From assembly GCA_022497155.1 (NCBI GenBank), contig MU385712.1, positions 309,765 through 373,764 of the forward strand: DNA of 64,000 nt. The letters are read 5' to 3'. Below are positions 1-12,500 of this stretch, in pieces. How positions within the stretch are numbered: the stretch's first letter is position 1; every line of letters starts with the position of its first letter. The notes under the pieces were generated by a model. That model had not been told where the DNA came from, ran no database searches, and saw only the letters and a program-made list of their open reading frames with translations. The translations under genes were made by a program, and so were the position numbers. This DNA is from Whalleya microplaca. Its lineage: Eukaryota > Ascomycota > Sordariomycetes > Xylariales > Xylariaceae.

Positions 1-569
1 TACCAGACATACATACATACAGTACGTGCGCTACAGCACACTACATCACGCTAGGTACAGCGCGCTACATTACGCTACCTCATTTGCAGGTTAAGCACTT
101 AAGGTTAGGGAAGCAGCAGGCTGGCAGGGAGACTAGGCGGAACCCCACAGTCGAACCCCCAATCGAACCCACCGTCGAACCCATACTTTCGTAGTCGAAC
201 CCGCAGATTCGACTCCACAGAAAAAAAAAGCCCGCGCTGCTTGCCCCAGATCCACGGGAAGCAGCCAGCCAGGCAGGACAGCAGCAGGAGCAACCTGAGC
301 AGGTGGCAGGTTGGCAGGTGGCAGCAGGGAACTTGAGTGAGACCAAGAACGACCTGAGCATCGATCATGCTACCTGCCCTATTACCGACCTAACTACGTA
401 TGTATGTGTACTTACGTATGTACCTACCTTGCTACTGCGAATTGTGAATATTGAGGAATAGAGTTTCCACCATCTTCAAACCCGTCCCTCCTCCTCCGCC
501 TTCCGGCTCTCCTCCGTCCCTCCTCCGTCCCTTCGCCGCTCTCGCCCTTCCTCCCGCCCTTCGCCGACC
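1..569. other. 5' flank of regulator gene with short tandem repeats
   Basis: No convincing gene. It holds CATA/CTAC-type simple repeats at the extreme left, four copies of a roughly 12-nt unit containing TCGAACCC at about 151-205, and a CT-rich tract at 476-560 directly before the start codon of the regulator. The CT-rich tract is typical of a fungal promoter or leader. Confidence 0.5.
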
Positions 570-799
570 ATGGCGACGCTCGTCAATCACAACGGTCACG
601 ATGCGGTGCCCACGCCGAAGCAGATCCGATTTGTCAATAACCAGGGTCAGCCGCCGACGAAGAGGAGGAGGATAAATGCTGCGTGAGTATATATCTACCC
701 GTATCTTACCTGCCTATATCTTTTTTTCTATCATTTTATCATTTTTGTGTCTACATAATCTTATGGCGCCGGTCTCGGGTAATGACATATGTGTATATA

Positions 800-831
<32 letters not shown>

Positions 832-3800
832 TATGGGTATGTATATGGGTGTGTGCGTGTATGTGTGTCTCGATTACCCACACCCGGGACCTCTCATTAA
901 TCACTGTATTCTTGTCTATTCTTGTCTCTTGTCGCGAGTGTCTCCACCATCAGTCCAGGGATATAGCAAACATTCGGAACACTTTTTGCGGTACTTGAAG
1001 CTCATCTTGGCTCTCTCCGTCTTAGATGCCTCACTTGTCGTAGACGCAAGACGAGATGTGCCGGCGAACATCCTACCTGTTCCACTTGCACCAAGAACGG
1101 GCACGTTTGTTTGGGTTACTCCGATGGCGTCGAGAAGAAGAAAGAGTCGGTTGGAGGATCAAGCTCGACCCTCGAATCCATCCAAGTCGACCCCGATGAC
1201 GACGATTTCCTAGACGATGACCCCGAAGTCGATCGCAAGCAATGGAAGACCAAACAGAATGGAAGTAAGCAGGCTGACGCTACCGACGATGCTCCAGCGA
1301 CCTCGCGGCGATTGTCCGACTCGGCCCACGAAGCTGCTACGCCGACCATGCAATTGAAGTCCGAGAACATGGAATGGGAAGAGAATCCAGTTCAACATAC
1401 ACCACGACCCGAAACCCTAGGCCGTCGACCGACTAATCCTCGAACACACTCCTTCTCGACCGAAGATGACCCTAGTCCCACCAGTAGTTCGCCCGTACAA
1501 TACCATACCGAGGGCCAGAGCGTTCCCTACTTTCGCTTCTTTGGGCCTACTGCCATAGTGCCGGGCTTTAAACAGATGGTCGTGAAGGTAAAGGATAATA
1601 GGCGGAGCTCCATGTCGGCCACTTCGCCTAGCGCCGGCTCGATATTCTCTGGTCTGGTCAACTCAATACCGCACGAACATGAACTCAGTCAGTTGGAAGA
1701 GATGCCCGTCTACGACGTGAATGATACGAACCCTGTCCCCCAATTGATTCTCCATCTGGTCGAGACCTTCTTCGTACACATGGGGAGTAACTATCCTTTC
1801 CTGCGCCGTAACAAGTTCTCCAGACTGGTCCAGGAAAAGAGGGTAGAACCGATATTAGTGGACGCCGTGTGCGCGCTGGCAGCTCGGTTCTCAGACCACG
1901 CCATCTTTCGAACCTGGAATGAGGGAAAATTGGCAAAGTCTGAGTATGGCTACGTCTACGCCCAGCGAGCAAAGGCGGCGACGGTGGACACTTTTCCCTG
2001 CCCATCGGTCTCTGCTGTCCAGGCTTGTTTGTTAATGGCATACGATGGCTTCGGTGCCGACCAAGACAGCGGGTTGTGGATGTACCTCGGGATCGCTATA
2101 CGTATGGCGGTCGATTTGGGACTATCCAAGGAAGACGGCGTGCGGTATCAGGGGGAGAAGGACCCTTGGTATACCCGCGGTTACGACAGAAAGAAGAATG
2201 GTGAGTTTGCCATCGAGCCGCTGCAACCTCCCGACGAAGACACGCTCAGTCCGCAAGAGCAGAAGGAGGTGGAACAGGAACGGATCGACACTTTCTGGGC
2301 TGTATTTTTCCTGGATCGAGTCATCTCTTCTGGTGTTGGCCGCCCAGTCACGCTCAAGGATGACGATTTTGAACTAGAACTTCCAAAGACAACACTACGC
2401 CGATCTTCTGGCTGGCCCGATCCGCTACCATCACTCCTACAGATCATCCACCTATATGGCCGGGTATCAGATGTACTAAACAAGATCGCGCATGCTCGGG
2501 ATCTTACACAAGACAAACTGAATAAGCTTGTACATATGGAAAATGAGCTTACAAGGTTTCACCAGAGGACGCATACTCGACTTCGATTTGATGCCAATAA
2601 CTTCCAGGCTCACGTTAAGAACGGCCAAGGCACCACCTTCATCCTGCTGCATTTTTGGTTTCATGCTTTGATCATCGTCCTCCATCAGCCAACGCTGCTG
2701 ACGAAAGATGGCACGATAAGCCGAGCACACCAGTTGAGACCACACAGTCGAGAACTGTCTATGTCTAGCGCGAAGACAATTGCTGATATTCTAGCATTCG
2801 CCGAGCTACTCGACCCAAAATGCTTCATCGGTAACCCGTTTACTTCTCAGCCAATTTACATCGCAGCCTGCGCATTCCTAGTGGAATCGAAGTCTAGTGT
2901 ATCGCAGCCAGTGTCTAGAGATTCGACGCCACCTCCCGAAGCAAAGAACCCGGGAAGTAAGCTAGGTATGGCCGCTATGGACCCAGGACCCTCCTCCAGG
3001 CACCTTTTGTTGGCTTCGGCGGCGAATCAGAACTATCAAGCCTGCTATAAGGCTCTAAAGCAAATGCATACGTACTGGGGCGGCGTCAGATATATCCTTA
3101 CGGCTCTGGATCAAAAGTTGGAAGGTCATTGGGATTGCGAGACGTACACCATCGAGGAATACGAAAGCACCAGACGGCATCGCCAGAACAGCGCCATCCA
3201 CCGGTTTGCGAGACAGCTCGAGTATCCCGCATCACCGATCCCGGACAATGGGCCTCCACTGGCATGGTCATTGACGGGAACTACGAATTCGCCCAACTCA
3301 AGCTTAACCCTCCTGTTCCAGAATCCAGTTACCAACTCTGGTCTTGTTCCACCACAAGCCGTACAACCTTCCCAAGCAAATGCAGCACCCGTGTCTGCAT
3401 CCACGCCACCAGGAAATATGATATACGACCCCATACGGCAGAGTCTCCCTGAAGCTACGACTTCCATGTACCCACCAGCCTATCCCCAACCCAACACGTC
3501 AGCCCTGCGTCACTCTGTCAGTCACCCGCGTCGAGTCTCGAGCTCCTCGGCCCAGGGCAAGTCGTATCTACGGTACGAGAGCCTGCCCCAAGATGACCCG
3601 AACAAGACGCCTACGACACCCGACGGCAAGATGGCTACCATGGCACTCCCCACTGGCACACAGGGCGCCATAAATGTAGCGCCGAACTCGTACACGCCCA
3701 CGTCGCAGCACTCCTCCGGCTACGACCCGACTTCGAGCTACCCAACTGGGGCTTCGCCCTCCAGCACGCAGAGCCAAACCATCGGGACGGCGGGTCACAG

Positions 3801-4074
3801 TACGCCTGGAGGCGGATCCGCGGCGTACTCATCATCATCAGCGGCGGCCGCGGATAGCGGGCCCTCTAACTTCGCGCAAAGCGGCAGCGGCCTTGCCTCG
3901 AGCGGCTATTCGTACCTGGGGCCCGCGGCGTCGGGCCTGCACCTGCTCACCTACGACAACGAGACCGACATCGGACAGCACCTTACGAGTTTCGAGAGCA
4001 ACGAGATGCTCTCCTGGTTCGGCGATTACTTCCCCGGCGATATGCTGGGACTCTTTCCAGACTCAAACACGTGA
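570..4074 (+). CDS. Zn2Cys6 fungal transcription factor
   Basis: Two exons, 570-682 and 1026-4074, encode about 1053 residues. Exon 1 gives the N-terminus ending in a basic TKRRR patch (likely nuclear localisation). The 343-nt intron lies just before the zinc cluster, which reads Cys-x2-Cys-x6-Cys-x6-Cys-x2-Cys-x6-Cys at about residues 39-66, a binuclear cluster that binds CGG-type DNA sites. A fungal-specific transcription factor middle domain follows (about residues 275-740), including the YPFLRRNKF and ACLLMAYDGFG stretches. The last third is rich in Ser, Thr, Pro and Gln, as in activation regions. The start was chosen because the first ATG after the CT-rich leader is in frame and splicing (GTGAGT...TTAG) restores the full zinc cluster. 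The target pathway is not recognised. It lies far from the PKS cluster and is probably a conserved housekeeping regulator. Confidence 0.9.
788..876. repeat. (GT)n/(GC)n microsatellite inside intron
   Basis: Alternating purine-pyrimidine tract (GTGTGT...GCGCGC...GTGTGT with interruptions by TA and GG) lying entirely within the first intron of the regulator. Such tracts can adopt Z-DNA and vary in length between strains. Confidence 0.8.
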
Positions 4075-5742
4075 GTGCGTGGGTCAGTGAAGAGCTGGCT
4101 AGTCTGGTCAATCGGTTGATACTTTTGCGATATACATATATATATCTACATTTGACGTTGATGATAATGTCGATTTAGCTTTATTTTTTTCTATTTGGTC
4201 TAGTATTATTGGTGAGAGAGAGCAAGAGAGAGCAGTTGCTTTCCAATTTCAGAGGTTTCGATTATATATACCCATGGATGAGTAGGTGAGCGAGTGCTTG
4301 AGCTCCAGACGAGGTGCTCAGCATTACGATACAAGCGAGGCGTTCGGACTGGTAGCGATGTGGAAATTGATGCAATATATAAGCAAGGGAGCGAGCGAGC
4401 GCGCATATGATGATGATGATTATTATTATTATTTCGAATAGGCGAGACTCCGGCAATAATGGACTGGACTGCGTTGAAACACAGGGAAGGAGGGAGGGGA
4501 GGACTATCTATACGATGATGATGCTATCTAAGTAATGGTATCGTCTGCTGCTGCATTTGGGGTGGGGGGTTAACTTATTCTTCAGCAAGCCTGGTGTTCG
4601 GGAACGGCAAGGCACGGCATGGCACGGCATGAGACGGGGTGGTGTGGCACATGTTTATATTTTTATGACAAGAAAAAAAGGACCGAGATGGGGAGTTCCT
4701 GGGTCCTTATATATCATATCCCCCATGTCGCTACCTACTTATTGCTACTACGAAGACTACTACGACTTATCACTACTACTACTTACTCATTTGCTTCGTG
4801 TCTATAGTTGGTTGACTTTGTGCTGGGGAGGCTGCGCGGCGTTGGTATGGGGGCTTCGGGGTAGGCAGGGGTTGTGTTTCATGTCTGTATATTCAGACCG
4901 GATCGATGCCTGGTTGGTATACTCGTGGATACTGTTCTCGGGTGTTTACTGGTGATGGGATGAGCAGGATGCATGAGGTAATGACGAAAGCATTTAGCTT
5001 AGGTATAGTAGCAGATTATATAGTAGGCAGGCAGAAAGTAGGGTAGGCAGACAGAATCGAATATATGGGATGACATCTAATGAGTCTGCTATGGTAAAAT
5101 TCGTGAGTGAGTGAACACTAGGTGTATTCAGAGAGCATGTAATGGCATGTGAGATGCATGGGACGGCTGCATGAGGTGTTACGCGATAATTATAGGTGAT
5201 CATTGAGAGGAGTTGAAACCACAAATGAAGAAACCTTCACATTAGAATGTATGACGTTGCTGCACTGCAGGCATCCATGCTTTCTCTCTCAGAATAGGCA
5301 GCAAGCCGTCTCGTCAGATATCTATTCGGCAGGCATGTATGTGGTGGCACACGCGACAGCCCCATACAAGATCGAAGCCGCTCCGACGCTTCTATGCTTC
5401 CATGCTTCCATGCGTGTTCCACGCGGATCGCGGCTGGCGGGTCGGGATCAGCCGCAAGTGGAGCTCGCACCCCTGCCCCCCGCGACCCCTGGCACTAAAT
5501 GACATCAACGACGTGCCAGCCTGCCTACATATACCGATCGAGGGTGTGTTGACGTAATGGCCGTTGGGAGCTCGATACGTAGGTAGGTATATGTAGCTTT
5601 CGATGGACTGGTATATTCGAAATGTTTGTTTTCTTCCTCTTATTATCATCAATTGACCTACTACAAAGTCAATCAGAACAACTTGAGCAAAGGAATACCT
5701 ACGATCACAATCTGCCTAGAAGACTAAGACGTATTGCACAAA
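4075..5742. other. Intergenic stretch, no gene seen
   Basis: AT-rich 3' flank of the regulator followed by the promoter of the small gene. It contains a (GAT)/(ATT) simple repeat at about 4408-4436 and scattered CTAC repeats. Open frames here are short, lack codon bias and have no recognisable motif. Confidence 0.5.
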
Positions 5743-6173
5743 ATGGCACCTTCCAAGACACCCGGCCAAAGCCATGCTGCAAGTGACAAGTTCGAGAAGA
5801 GACAAGCTGAAGGTATGTTAGCCGTGTTCATTGCACACACATATCGTCCCATAACCCATCAAACACTTTCCCGCCCATCCCCATCTCTGCTTCCCTAGCC
5901 TTCAACCGCATAACGCGCCCCCATATACATATATATGGTGTTGCAACATTCGCAAGCTAAGCTGTTCACTACATCGCAGCCCAAGGCCTAGGCGCCCCCA
6001 ACGCCCCCGCCCACAAGGAAGGTCACGCGCCCGGCGAGGCCCCAGTGGCCTCGGACTCCGGCATCACGAACGTCGGCATTGAGGGCGGCAGCACCAACGT
6101 CCCGGGCGAGAAGGGCATTGGCGGGAAGCCCGTCAGGGACGAGCTGGACCACCCTGGAAACTCGATGGTTTAG
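5743..6173 (+). CDS. Small conserved disordered protein (87 aa)
   Basis: Two exons, 5743-5812 and 5980-6173, joined by a 167-nt GTATGT...GCAG intron, give 87 residues. The start codon follows an A-rich leader and splicing is phase-exact. The protein begins MAPSKTPGQSHAASDKFEKR and continues with Gly, Pro, Ala, Glu and Asn in low-complexity order, including GITNVGIEGG and VPGEKGIGGKPV. There is no signal peptide, membrane segment or Cys, so it is predicted to be intrinsically disordered and soluble. I recognise the style of small hydrophilic conserved hypothetical proteins of Pezizomycotina but know no function. The third-position GC of exon 2 is high, supporting real coding. No homology search was possible. 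Confidence 0.72.
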
Positions 6174-6958
6174 GGTAAAGTAAGGTCTTGGGTTGAGTGT
6201 ATTATATGTGTACAGAAAAGGGGGTAATGGTTATGCGGTAATGCATGGGAAATTACTTGCTTCTTCAAATGAATTGATGTCATAAAAACTTCTTATCTAG
6301 AAGTCACCATCAATTTACAAGCAACTAAACACCATCCTCCTGCGAATGAGATAATCTCTCATTTCTTTGTTTTAAATAGGTACAATTAAGGCGCAGTGTC
6401 ACCGAGGTCGTTTAGATAGATGCGTGATATCGAAGAAGAGTCCTATGCTCCTACAGTATATAAAATAGAGGCAGAATTTGATTTAGTTGTCTTCAAAATA
6501 GAAATATGTCTTTCAAAACGAGATTGGGTGGCTTGAGGAGCACCCGCGGTTAGACGTGAGACGCTGTCGCTTATATAGCGAAAGATATATGCCCTGTGTG
6601 CGGAATTTGCAGCTGATATAGAGTTACCATATGAATTCGTCACCTGTCACGATAATATGGGTATTAGTTATAGTGTCTTGAGCTTATGGATCTCGGAGCA
6701 CATAAGCTTAAAGGGATCTTCAAAGCTGTTAGAAATCTTTTAGATCTTAGATCTTGACACACAATTCTACTTAGTCAACTAGAGTGGTCACGGCAGCACC
6801 TAAATGACCATTGCACATACTGTAACTGTGATATCATGGGAAGTCTCACTTTGGCGTGTTGGGACCTTTGTCTTCTACCATTATTCACTATTGATATTTT
6901 TGAGAATGATCCTTGCAGTTGCCTATATTACCACTAGAACAATAGGTATAAATTGACC
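6174..6958. other. Intergenic stretch holding a small transposable element
   Basis: Gene-free, AT-rich. Apart from the element annotated at 6645-6833 nothing coding is visible. It separates the small gene from the convergent DUF6536 gene, so it is mainly 3' flanking DNA. Confidence 0.5.
6645..6833 (+). mobile_element. Small non-autonomous element, copy A (TGTCACG family)
   Basis: A 189-bp segment sharing extended similarity with the copy at 57354-57511: the TGTCACGATAAT start, TTAGATCTTAGATCTT, a GTGGTCACGGCAGCACCTAAATGA-like middle and the ACTGTAACTGTGATA end. The two ends form an imperfect inverted repeat (TGTCACGATA against TATCACAGTTA read from the other end). The flanks are TCACC and TCATG, so any target duplication has decayed. 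No coding capacity. Confidence 0.7.
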
Positions 6959-9584
6959 TCAACTAGACCCCTTACACTCTTCACTCGCCGCAGGTTCTCT
7001 CCAAAATTGGGATCCCCAGACATTTGTCCCAGCAAAGGATTTGGCCAACCACACTGCCGAAACCTTGTCACGCACTAGATGTTTCCAAATAGTCATTGTG
7101 CGTGTCTGAAATCTGGTACGAAAATTTCCCAACAGCTCGACGACACTACTCTTCGCTACTCTCCTGGGCGTAAGCCACATTGGCTGCACGTACATCTGGC
7201 CTTCTTCCGGTGGTCTCATGGTCACATCCGTAGACAAGGTCAGTCGCCCAGCATAACCGCCAGTATGGCTATCACACACTACGCCTAGACTGACTGGAAA
7301 GAGGTAGGCTTCTATGTCGCCCTTCGGGGGATGACAGGCAGCACTTATACCACAGCTGGTGAGAGCCATTGTTGGAAAGTACAGTGGGACGCCACGGTAC
7401 TTCCTGGAAACCGAGTTAATGAGAAGAGCCAGTAACATGATCCCGAAGATGCCAAGTCCGAGGATGATCCCGATGGTTGAGAACCCAAGACGAGAAATGT
7501 CGCTAGTTGGAATGCGCCGGCCGAGTGGGCCGGGCTCATAGACGGCAATGTGGACCAAAAATACACTCTGTGATACTAGCCAATGAAGAACCATAAAGGA
7601 TAAGATTGTTGGAATCGAGTATTTGAAGGGAAGCGACAGTGTATAGGATGACCTTTGCATAGCTTGCGGCGATGAGAGACGCAGAGGCTTCTTGTCTTCC
7701 ACTCTCAGGAGGCGGGTCCACTCACTAGCCAGGAGCTGACGAGTCAGAATATTGTTGTAAAAAATGTAGCATAAGCTGACCAAAAGCTGGAAGAAATTGG
7801 CGGCAGTGATGTTTTGGAAGAATTGGAAGACAGTGTCTCCTCTTCCCCAGAAGTTGCCCCCTATCTCAGCATAGGGATTCACTTGACCAAGACCCTGGCT
7901 CCAAATATCACCCAGGGACGTTGAAACACCAGATTTAGCCAGCTGGTGAATAGCCATAGATAACAAATAAGAACCGGATGAGATGATTATCGAAAAGCTG
8001 AAAGGGCCCTCTTGTAAGCTTGATGCTGCTGTTGTAGACAGGGAGTTTAGAAGTTTACCTACACGATCAAGGACACAACCCAGGTTTTACAAGTCACAGC
8101 TCGCATCCATGACACCTGTCGCTCGGGCTTCCAAGGACCTGGCTGCAATCTGACTTGCTGCTCCTGACACTCAATGCGCTGCATTGGTATGCTGGCAGGG
8201 AGGTCTGGTGAGAGAAACTCCGAGTCTGGGTGCTGAAGAAAAGAGGCTAACCCATCACCCATCGTGAGAATGGTTGGTGTCTTGTGCTTGAATGTAACCC
8301 AAAGAATGCAGAGGCACTCTCCCAAAGTCAATAAACAGACCAGACAGACGATGTAAGAGCTATAGTGAAGCCCACATCTCTGCGTATTTTCGCCTGCCGG
8401 CCCCACCAAGCAGTGATCGACTGGGACAATCGGATGTTGGTAAGAGCCCTGTACCAACCATTCCTTGGGAAATAGCTCATTTGCCCAAGTCACAGAGCAA
8501 TACCTGGACCAGATGTTACTTTTATATGCGCTACCGCAGATCCAGTAGCTGGCTTGCCACCAATTCTTTGAATCGGAGCCGCTGATCCAGGCGCGGATTA
8601 ACGAAGAGCCATTGTTTTGGTCAGATGAAGGTTTTCCCACAAGAATCAGCTCCCTGGAAGCTCTAAGCGGGTCCGCATATTCCTCGATGCAAGACATAAC
8701 GCCCAAGCGACTGAATCCGGAGGCCTTATACTGCAGTGCGTACATGGTAGACCCGTTAGCAAGAAGGTCTGATGGAATGTTAGGGTTCGAGCTAGCCCAT
8801 GTATCGTTTGCTACAAGGACATCGCTCGTCGCAATGGCAACGGGGAATTGGACGAAGGGGATCGAGCTGAATATCACAGAATTCCAGCTGCCTCAACACG
8901 GTCAGGGCCATCAACAACGGGCCAGCAACACTTATTCCATTCTGCGTGAAGGTTGAAGGAAACTTACAAGAGATGTAATAGAGTAGCTTGTATAGCAATA
9001 AGTAACCATAGAAACGCTCTCTGGCGCTGGATGTTGCATAGGTTCCGTATGCTTGGAACACCGATGTCCAAGGACCTTGCCTGTTGGTGCGCTCTGTTGA
9101 CCTCAGCACGGGATGGTGCGCCGAGGACCTGCATGCAGTAGTTGCCTGCGCCAAGGAATAGAGAAGAGACGATATTCAAAGCCACGTGAATGAAACTGTT
9201 GGTTCTGCTGATATATTCACAGTTGCCCTGGAAGATAGTCCCTATGCGTCTCACGCTGTCGGGGGTTGCGGACATAAGAAGCCAGACGGCAAGAGGAATA
9301 ATTGACATCACCACAACCACAGCAACGGCTGACTGGATCCGGAGCATTATCCTGCGCTTCGACATCTTGACTTTCAACGTCTTGGCACGCGGGTGGTCAG
9401 GGTCGGCTTCGCAGATAAACTGACTCAAGTATGATACAGTTGCAAATTGTTGGTGACTGGTCTAGTATTAGACACTACCTAGCATTCCTCCTTATACTTC
9501 GGCGGCTTACACGTTGTGGTTCGTTGGTAGCACCTCTGTAAAGAGCGGGATCTGCGAAGGATCATCTCCCTGTATGCCATCCAT
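6959..9584 (-). CDS. DUF6536 multi-pass membrane protein
   Basis: Four exons on the minus strand, 9584-9511, 9456-8968, 8887-8063 and 7997-6959, total 808 residues. Introns of 54, 80 and 65 nt close exactly in frame. Near the N-terminus a membrane segment is followed by FLGAGNYCMQVLGAPSRAEV and LDIGVPSIRNL, the hallmark of the DUF6536 domain of fungal membrane proteins. The acceptor giving LLHLFWNSVIF at exon 3 was preferred over one 21 nt downstream because that stretch is a family feature. Further hydrophobic segments lie around residues 340-380 (YIVCLVCLLTLGECLCILWV), 440-470, 520-560 and 580-650. Function of the family is unknown; the location is presumably plasma or vacuolar membrane. 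The first exon (24 residues plus two bases) is the least certain part. Confidence 0.82.
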
Positions 9585-12500
9585 TGATGTATCCGGAGTC
9601 TCTGCCGTACTAATATGGGAGGAGAAATGTTATAGAGTAGCATATGGCTCAAGAATATCCGCGTAGAACTCGTTGGTATCCAAGTAAAGACATATATATC
9701 TTTTTGCCGAGACAACCATTTTGACGATTGCCTAAGCTCCCGGACTTGAGTATAGTAAAATAATAAATACACTCATGCATTAGTGTCACGATCTGCAAGG
9801 GCAACAAAGGCTTTGCTACCGAACTCCTGTATATTTCGGTGAGAAGTTGAGATGTGGAAAAAGGACAAGAACCAAAGCCGACAGGGTTTGAGAGAAACTA
9901 GTATGTATAACTAGAAGTACATAGGAGGTGTGGAACTAGCGTTATAGACTATACTCTCATATATAATTTATCATAACCTACAGATTATAACATAAGTAAT
10001 TTGCCACCAAATGCAGTACTAATACAACTATATACAATTCTTCAACTGGTTGATATACTTTTCAAGCAAGAGCCCAATCAGCGCTATATAATCGAAGCCC
10101 TCATTCAGGGCGCAGCTGCACATCGCCCGATGGTTGAAGTGTACTCTTTTCGATGGCACTTGGGTAGCAGTTACATACACGATCAAGCTGCAATGGGGAT
10201 GTCGATCAATTCAGATACTAATCACGCCTCTTTACCGATAAATGTTACAATGTGTGACTTATAGGTAAAGTAGTCTGGAGGGTTACATTAAGTTGAAATG
10301 CCCTTGTCATGTAGGGTTGCAGTATATGTTGTATTGGGTTAAAGCAGTCAGCTCGGTTTACTTCCGCGAAACCTTAAAACTTCTTGTCTATCCGCTACAC
10401 ACCAGCAATGAGCATAGCCACTTGAGACTCACAGCAAAGTACTCTCTGAACCAGGTGCGTACTGTTGAACGACGGGAGCTCCCATGTCCTATACCAGAGG
10501 ATGAGGCCGGCCCGTTAATTATAGTCGGCAATGAAGTACCTAATACGCTTTCTTTCCAACCGTCCACCCCACAATAGGTAGGGGACCTGATAACATGCAC
10601 CCAGCCTCGACTAGCCGTGGCATTCCAGCATCCCGTACTCGGACATTCTTTAGTGAAAGTCGCCTTATATTGCACGGTTAATGTTCTCCGAGATACAAGT
10701 ACATGGTGGTAGATTTGCCCATTCTTTACTGTCCCGGGGTTAAATGTTCTCCCTTTCCATTACTAGGAAGCTATTCAGATATAAAAGGCTGTATTTCGCC
10801 GTCCCTTAGATAGTCTCTCTTTGCTAGCCAGCGATCAATCTAAGTATTTTACCTTTCACGCCTTCTGTTAAAGACCTGTGGTAACGGCTTCGTTACAATT
10901 ATTAATCTAATCAAATACGATTGAAGGTTATTAATTACCATAGGCCAATGCTCTAGGTCCACCGACCCCAATGGACAGGAGCTTTGATGCTGAAATGCGC
11001 AGCCACCGTATCCACCGTGTATGATATGAAGACTGTGTACTTTTGATGAAATCGTATATCTAGTCTACTTTTTCGTAACTTTGCTTTTACTAAAGGATGC
11101 AGACGTAGTTATATCAGAATATCGACGATCTTGACTGATTTGCATGCAGCAGAGGGCACAGCCATGGTTCCTTGAGAGGAATCCCCAACTAGATCATGCC
11201 ATTATTTCTTACACATCACATCTGGGAGCTCGAATAGGGAAAGCCCTATACTCATATATTGAATGTGCCTAGTCAGAAAACAATTAGCGTTGATAGGAAG
11301 GATTGAGATGCTAGGTGTCACATACGCCACAATAAGTACAGGGCTGGTTTTGCCGGTCATAAGGCGTTAGGCTGATTGCGATTCGTACGACCATTCTCTT
11401 GGTAGCACTAGGCTGACTAAAATAATAATGAATTCCCTAATGCAATACCAAAGCCTCCCAGATGCTACACTTGTAGGCACAAGAACGTAATCAAAGCTGA
11501 GCACATATACCACTTGGAAGAAGCTCCTGTTCCAGGTCTTCATAGGTAGTCGGGAGAAGTCCACAAAGCGAAAACGACAGACACCACCATCCAAAGCCAA
11601 GATCAGAATCCAGAGACCCATTCCATCTAGCCTGCATTATCACCTGGGGCCCCGCGAAGGCCATGTAAATTCTGCTTAAAACTTCAAAAGGCCCAGTGAC
11701 CCGGTGTGTCAAGGCTGTGGTGTCACGTTAATTTATTCTGAAGCGGTCGCCTCCAAAGGTTTGTGACGGATATATCGGATATGCATCTGCAGCTGCCGAG
11801 AGCGACGACCGAATGTTGAAATGAAGGGGCGATGCTTTATTTGTATATATAGGCAGTTGATTTGAGTACACTGTGAATGACTGGGCCATTTTTACACAAA
11901 AAAAAATACTCAAGATTGTTGGAACGATGAGGACTGCGCCTCAGTCTTGCGTGAAATATTGCGATCTACTATACTTGCGCAGAGGGGGCACTACAGCGTA
12001 GTAGTCAACTCAAGTAGTCCACGGCTTGGCTAATTACTACCTAGGTATGTAAGGAATTGAAGGCAACTGATGTACGTATTTATGGGTTGCGTAATGCTCC
12101 GCCAAGGCAACCAATGGGTGAAATCGCATCAACAAGTAATATCTTCAACTTACCTGTCTTGTTGCCCATCTCTGGTAGGATAGTGAACATCATACTGCCT
12201 ATTGGGCCTGTACATGAGAGGCGCAGTCAGTCAGCTACAGGCTCAAACGGATTCGCCTAGTAGATGGGGATGATTTGGAAATCATGAATTCTCAGGGGAT
12301 TGCTTGTGCAACCTGAATTCCTGCCGCCGGGGTACCTGTTGTGGCAAGCACCCTGGAGGACTAAGAAGCAAGGAGGTTTGCAGCTATAGGATTATTACGC
12401 GTGATCGAGTGCTAAGAATTAAGCAGCTAAGAATTATAATTGCTTTTTCTCTGATGTGATGGCATAAAGATATGGCCACTTTGCCTCGTATCTGCAAGTA

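Noticed and set aside
4557..4955. 132-codon plus-strand frame downstream of the regulator
   Set aside because: Made of simple repeats, with an aromatic/Leu-rich product and no motif.
9784..9995. Possible solo LTR starting TGTCACGATCTGC
   Set aside because: No matching TG...CA end with a 5-bp duplication of ATTAG was found, and the other LTR or a second copy is not in the window.
10293..10675. Opposing open frames of about 95 codons, one with paired Cys
   Set aside because: No signal peptide, no motif, and both strands are open, as expected by chance.
11367..11712. Two overlapping minus-strand frames resembling a frameshifted membrane protein
   Set aside because: No family motif could be identified in either frame, so a decayed gene cannot be claimed.
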